The notes under the pieces are model-generated. The model was not told the origin of the DNA. It made no database searches and saw nothing but the letters and a program-made list of their open reading frames with translations. From Chloroflexota bacterium (GTDB taxonomy: Bacteria; Chloroflexota; UBA6077; CF-72), in contig JAFAPL010000484.1 of the NCBI GenBank assembly GCA_019247135.1, forward strand, positions 1 to 17,998: a stretch of DNA of 17,998 bases, written 5' to 3'. Each line of letters begins with the position of its first letter. Within the stretch, counting starts at the first letter, position 1. Of this stretch, positions 14,828 to 17,998 are shown piece after piece. Made by a program: the position numbers and the translations under genes.

Positions 14828-17313
14828 CAGCGCGTGAGGCCGGTGCTGTTGGTGGCCCCGAGGCCGGTTGGCCGGGCGAAGTAGCTGACCCGTTCGACGA
14901 CGATTGGCTTGTCCGCGATGACGCGAAGAGCAACGTTCTCGTCCAGAGCGAAGGGATTGATGTCGATGGTCGTTTCTGACATCGCGCCCACGCTGAACTT
15001 CTGAGGTGGCGGAGGATCGCCGCCCTCGGGCCGGAAGTCCACCTCGACATTGACTGGCTGGCCCTGCGGGTTCAACACCGCGAGCTGCTCGTCGAACGAG
15101 CCCGTGGTACTTCCTTCGGGCAGGAACCATTCCGCGGCGGGCGCGGGCACGGCCGCGGCATCGTAGCCAGCCGTTCCGTTCGAGAAGTACACCGCCCGTT
15201 CGGCGACGATTGGTTGGTCCGAATCGACGCGAATGCCGTACACGGAGTCCTGCACCAGCGGGTCGGTGTAGAGGCTGTTGCGCGCGTGCGGCAACACGAA
15301 CAGCGTCTGGGTCACGACGTTGCCGTTATCCGTGATGAACTGGACCTTCACGTTGGCCGGTGCGCTGCCAGGATTCTCGAGTAGCAGCCACGTGTCAAAG
15401 CCAACGCGCGAGGCCCCGGCGGCGGCGTACCACGTCTTGCCAGGTGTGGAGGTGGCAACGGTGTCATGGCCGCCGTTGCCGTTGTCGAAGTACATCGCAC
15501 GTTCGACCACGATTGGCTGGTCGGCCGTGACTTGAGTCGCGAATCCGGAGGTCGTGAACAACGCGTTCACGTTCACCGATTTGCGACCCATAGGCGCCAC
15601 CAGCTCACCGTGATCGACCACCGAGCCATCCTCGCGCATAAAGCGCATCTGCACGGTGGTTGGCATCGGGTTCGGGTTCAGGAGGAGAACCCACGTCTGG
15701 AACGGGGGGACACTCGAACCCTCGGCCAGGTACCAGGTTTTGGCCGGCTGGCGCGCACCCGGCGACGAGTGGCCGTCGTGACCGAAATACATCGAGCGTT
15801 CGACGTAGACGGGCAGATCGGTCGAAACGATCGTTGCGAACTCCGAGCTCGGCATGACGTCATTGGCGTGCAGCGTCGATCGCGAATTCGCATCCAGGTG
15901 CATGTCGTAGGGCGTCTGTTTGCCCTCCGGGGTAACGAACAGGAAGTGCGCAGTCGTCGCTTGCGGATTCGGATTCTGCAGCGCAAACGAGACGTCGAAG
16001 GGTGACCTGGTGCTGCCCTCGGCGAAGTACCACTTGCGCCCCTCGTTCGGCAGGGGCGGTGGCGCCGGTACCTCCGCCGTTTGCGGTCGGCTCGGCTGAA
16101 GGGTGACCCCGTTCTGACCGCGCGGCGGTATCCCGAGCCGCAGACTAGCCACGGCTCGCGCCACGTTGAGAATGCCCGAGCCGTAGCCCTGGTCTGGAAT
16201 AGGCGGCTTGTCCGCGCTCGTCAGCAGGGCGTTCACGATGTCCGACGCCTGCAAGTCAGGACGCAAGCCCCACAGGAGCGCGGCGGCGCCGGAAACGTGC
16301 GGCGCGGCGATCGACGTGCCAGATTGGCTTGCGTATGCACCGCGACCCGCTCCAGCCCAGGCCGTGCTCGCGACATCCACGCCGGGCGCCACGAGGGCGA
16401 CGTACGGCTGACGCTGCGAGAAGCTCGCGAGCTGATCGTTCTGTGCGATCGCGCCCACCGCGACGACACCGTCGAATGCCGCCGGGTAATTGATTGCATT
16501 GTCGACGTCGCCGGTGTTGCCCGCCGCGGCCACGACCAGCGCACCTTTGTCCTGCGCGTACTGAACCGCCGTTTGGAGTGCGGCCGAGTATCGGGTACCT
16601 GTCGAGCTGATGTTGATAACTTTCGCCCCGGTGTCCGCCGCGTACAGGATCGCTTTGACCATCGCGCTGTCCGGGCCGCGGCCCTGGGAATTGAGCGCTT
16701 TGATGGGTAACAGCTTGACGTGCCAGGCGATGCCCGCCACGCCGTCGTGGTTGTTGCCGATTGCGCCGATGATCCCCGCCACAGCCGTGCCGTGCGATTC
16801 GTCGTCTTGCGGACTCGGTGCGTCGTCCAGGAAGTCGTAACCCTGGTCGACCATCAGGTTAGGGCGCAGATCCGGGTGATTGACGTCGACACCTGTGTCG
16901 AGCACGGCGACGATGACGTCTCGGGCGCTGGGCCGCATGTCCCACGCTTGCTCCATGCCGATGCGGCGGAGGTTCCATTGAAACGCCTTGTACAGCGCGT
17001 CATCCGGAACGACGTCGGCGACCTGTTCTCCCTCGGGCTCCGCGGCGCTTATGACCTCACCGTGCGCCCGCAACAGCGCCATGACCCGGTCGGCATCGTC
17101 TGCCCTGACCTGCAGCCTGAAAATCTGAAGTGGTTTGATCTCGTCGACAACCCGCGCGCCGCTCGAGGCAATCAATTGGCGTGCTGCCGACGGGCTGCCA
17201 TCGCGTGTCAGTGTGACCAGCAACGTCGTGTCCGCCTGAGGTGCGCGAAGAAGAACCAGCGTGCAGACAGAGAGAGCGACAGCCGAGAGAACGATCGGCC
17301 AGGCGCGAGGCAC
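14827..17313 (-). CDS. Secreted S8 subtilisin-like peptidase with four C-terminal repeats
   Basis: An 828-residue protein. Residues 5-25 (WPIVLSAVALSVCTLVLL) form a signal peptide or anchor. About 28-100 resemble an inhibitor-I9-like propeptide. The S8 domain follows to about 395 with an intact triad: D139 (AVLDTGVDVNHPDL), H174 (ESHGTAVAG) and S334 (SGTSIAAPHVSG), plus the oxyanion-hole asparagine N266 (AAAGNTG). A Pro-rich linker leads to four repeats of about 84 residues (427-510, 526-609, 627-710, 728-812). It is probably secreted and degrades protein outside the cell; the repeats may bind the wall, a polymer or a substrate. I chose the GTG at 17313, one base after the TGA of the NERD-like gene, because the signal sequence starts there. 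The longer frame to 17433 only shadows the upstream gene. It ends in a TGATG overlap with the reductase gene. Confidence 0.95.
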   Translation of the reverse strand: MPRAWPIVLSAVALSVCTLVLLRAPQADTTLLVTLTRDGSPSAARQLIASSGARVVDEIKPLQIFRLQVRADDADRVMALLRAHGEVISAAEPEGEQVADVVPDDALYKAFQWNLRRIGMEQAWDMRPSARDVIVAVLDTGVDVNHPDLRPNLMVDQGYDFLDDAPSPQDDESHGTAVAGIIGAIGNNHDGVAGIAWHVKLLPIKALNSQGRGPDSAMVKAILYAADTGAKVINISSTGTRYSAALQTAVQYAQDKGALVVAAAGNTGDVDNAINYPAAFDGVVAVGAIAQNDQLASFSQRQPYVALVAPGVDVASTAWAGAGRGAYASQSGTSIAAPHVSGAAALLWGLRPDLQASDIVNALLTSADKPPIPDQGYGSGILNVARAVASLRLGIPPRGQNGVTLQPSRPQTAEVPAPPPLPNEGRKWYFAEGSTRSPFDVSFALQNPNPQATTAHFLFVTPEGKQTPYDMHLDANSRSTLHANDVMPSSEFATIVSTDLPVYVERSMYFGHDGHSSPGARQPAKTWYLAEGSSVPPFQTWVLLLNPNPMPTTVQMRFMREDGSVVDHGELVAPMGRKSVNVNALFTTSGFATQVTADQPIVVERAMYFDNGNGGHDTVATSTPGKTWYAAAGASRVGFDTWLLLENPGSAPANVKVQFITDNGNVVTQTLFVLPHARNSLYTDPLVQDSVYGIRVDSDQPIVAERAVYFSNGTAGYDAAAVPAPAAEWFLPEGSTTGSFDEQLAVLNPQGQPVNVEVDFRPEGGDPPPPQKFSVGAMSETTIDINPFALDENVALRVIADKPIVVERVSYFARPTGLGATNSTGLTR
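14878..16035 (-). repeat. Four tandem protein repeats in the peptidase C-terminus
   Basis: Four in-frame units at about 16035-15784, 15738-15487, 15435-15184 and 15132-14878, each about 84 codons, joined by linkers of about 16 codons (17 before the last two). Each starts with WYFAEGST, WYLAEGSS, WYAAAGAS or WFLPEGST, has an (L)xNPN-like turn about 18 residues later and ends with a line such as ADQPIVVERAMYF. The end motif is also well conserved in the DNA (on the plus strand, variants of CGTTCGACNACGATTGGCT near 14895, 15200, 15500 and 15800). The pattern resembles the DUF5719-like repeats of actinobacterial and Chloroflexi surface proteins. The first unit is the most divergent at its end (STDLPVYVERSMYF). 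Confidence 0.85.
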
Positions 17314-17314
17314 G

Positions 17315-17998
17315 TCAGCGCCAGCGATGCGCGGCTTGCATTCGTCGATCGAACACGGCCTGCACTTCGCGCACGCGCGCGGAGGTGAGTGCCACGTTCT
17401 GACCCTTGCCGGCCATACGGCGAAGGACCTCACGCAGCTCCTTGATCTTCGTCACGGTGGCGCTGCAGCCGTCGATGCGGAGTTGCGCTTGTGGACTGGT
17501 GAACACGATGACCGCCGACGTGGGCACGTTGCTCATCCCCTCGGCCGCGAGGACCGATCGCAACCGCTGCTGCTGCCGCGCCGCATCCGCCGACGGATTG
17601 CCGAGACCGGCTCGAAACAGTGACATGATTTTCGACCCGCCCGGCTTGCGCCACTGGTCGCGCACGCACGAGATCTGCCCCGTCTCCTGGTTGACGATGA
17701 GCACGCTTGCGCCTGCCGGACTCACGAGGATGTAGTCTGGCAACGACGACGCGAGGAATGCATATAACTTGTAGCGGTCATCCAAACCGCGAATAGCCTG
17801 ACCGAGTTGCTCCTCCTGTCGGTTGCGCGGACCCCAGCGCCGCAGTTGCGTCTGACCAAGCGAGTAGAGCATCAGGCCGATGAGGATCGCGACCCACGAC
17901 TCGTAGCGCAGCTCGCCGGCGGCGGTATTGCTCGAAAGTGAGAACGCCAGGCCGATCGCAAACACGACCAGCGCGGCGATGTGACAGCCCAGCCCCAG
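17315..17998 (-). CDS. Membrane protein with NERD-like domain, 5' end cut by window edge
   Basis: The frame is open to the window edge, so the start is not in view; 227 codons are seen. Two hydrophobic segments come first (about residues 4-21, HIAALVVFAIGLAFSL, and 33-48, WVAILIGLMLYSLGQ). Then follows a soluble domain beginning GPRNRQEEQLGQAIRGL and continuing LDDRYKLYAF, PDYILVSPAGASVLIVNQE, the order of helix and strands of a nuclease-related (NERD) domain. The family's catalytic E-x-K at the end of the core strand reads VNQET here, so nuclease activity is doubtful. A basic helical C-terminus follows (KIKELREVLRRMAGK, RVREVQAVF). One base separates its stop from the protease start, so the two are co-translated. 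NERD is my best guess by pattern, not a confirmed match. Confidence 0.6.
   Translation of the reverse strand: MGLGCHIAALVVFAIGLAFSLSSNTAAGELRYESWVAILIGLMLYSLGQTQLRRWGPRNRQEEQLGQAIRGLDDRYKLYAFLASSLPDYILVSPAGASVLIVNQETGQISCVRDQWRKPGGSKIMSLFRAGLGNPSADAARQQQRLRSVLAAEGMSNVPTSAVIVFTSPQAQLRIDGCSATVTKIKELREVLRRMAGKGQNVALTSARVREVQAVFDRRMQAAHRWR

Noticed and set aside
17225..17313. Lipobox in the protease signal sequence (LSVC)
   Set aside because: The residue before the cysteine is Val, not Gly/Ala/Ser, and the cysteine lies inside the hydrophobic core, so a lipoprotein is unlikely.
1..17998. CRISPR arrays, tRNA/rRNA genes, insertion sequences and phage or defence genes
   Set aside because: I looked for spaced direct repeats, transposase motifs and RNA gene signatures and saw none. 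The only repeats are the in-frame units of the protease and the Pro/Thr-rich codon runs.

Overview
The window is gene-dense, GC-rich chromosomal DNA (I judge it clearly above 60 % GC; not counted). It has no rRNA, tRNA, CRISPR array, phage gene or transposase that I can see, and no gap over 300 bases without a gene. Gene content and style suggest a terrestrial Chloroflexota (Chloroflexi) or a closely related deep-branching monoderm lineage. The signs are Pro/Thr-rich 'PTPTP' tails on membrane proteins, a secreted subtilase carrying several tandem 'WYxAEGS' repeats, a long-form SerA next to a class V aminotransferase, and frequent GTG starts. This placement is inference from protein style, not a phylogenetic result.

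Layout. (1) Positions 1-803, plus strand: the 3' part of a sensor histidine kinase. (2) 804-2581, minus strand: a zinc-ribbon multi-pass membrane protein joined by an ATGA overlap to a Gfo/Idh/MocA oxidoreductase. A possible small helical protein lies just upstream (2472-2729). (3) 2757-3212, plus strand: a single-span membrane protein. (4) 3220-12003, minus strand: a closely packed run, in transcription order thiamine pyrophosphokinase, class V aminotransferase, SerA, a TM plus Pro/Thr/Ala-rich protein, ArgF, CdaA (c-di-AMP synthase), CdaR/YbbR and Der (EngA). Internal gaps are -4 to 61 bases; from argF to der they are 3, 15 and 4 bases. (5) 12027-12305, plus strand: a small zinc-ribbon protein, followed by a possible 29-residue ORF. 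(6) 12429-17998, minus strand, in transcription order: a NERD-like membrane protein cut by the window edge, a secreted S8 peptidase with four C-terminal repeats, a RibD-C-type reductase, glutamate dehydrogenase and a small Cys/His-bearing protein.

How the genes work together. CdaA and CdaR form the known c-di-AMP synthase and regulator pair. Here they sit between argF and the ribosome-assembly GTPase der; no glmM, their usual partner in Firmicutes, is in view. SerA and the class V aminotransferase probably carry out the first two steps of serine synthesis, although the aminotransferase could act on other substrates. The NERD-like protein, protease and reductase are linked by a 1-base gap and a TGATG overlap and are probably translated together.

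I found no clear new defence or mobile system. The most uncommon parts are the four-repeat secreted subtilase operon, the His/Cys-bearing small gene behind gdhA, the zinc-ribbon/oxidoreductase pair and two candidate unannotated small ORFs.
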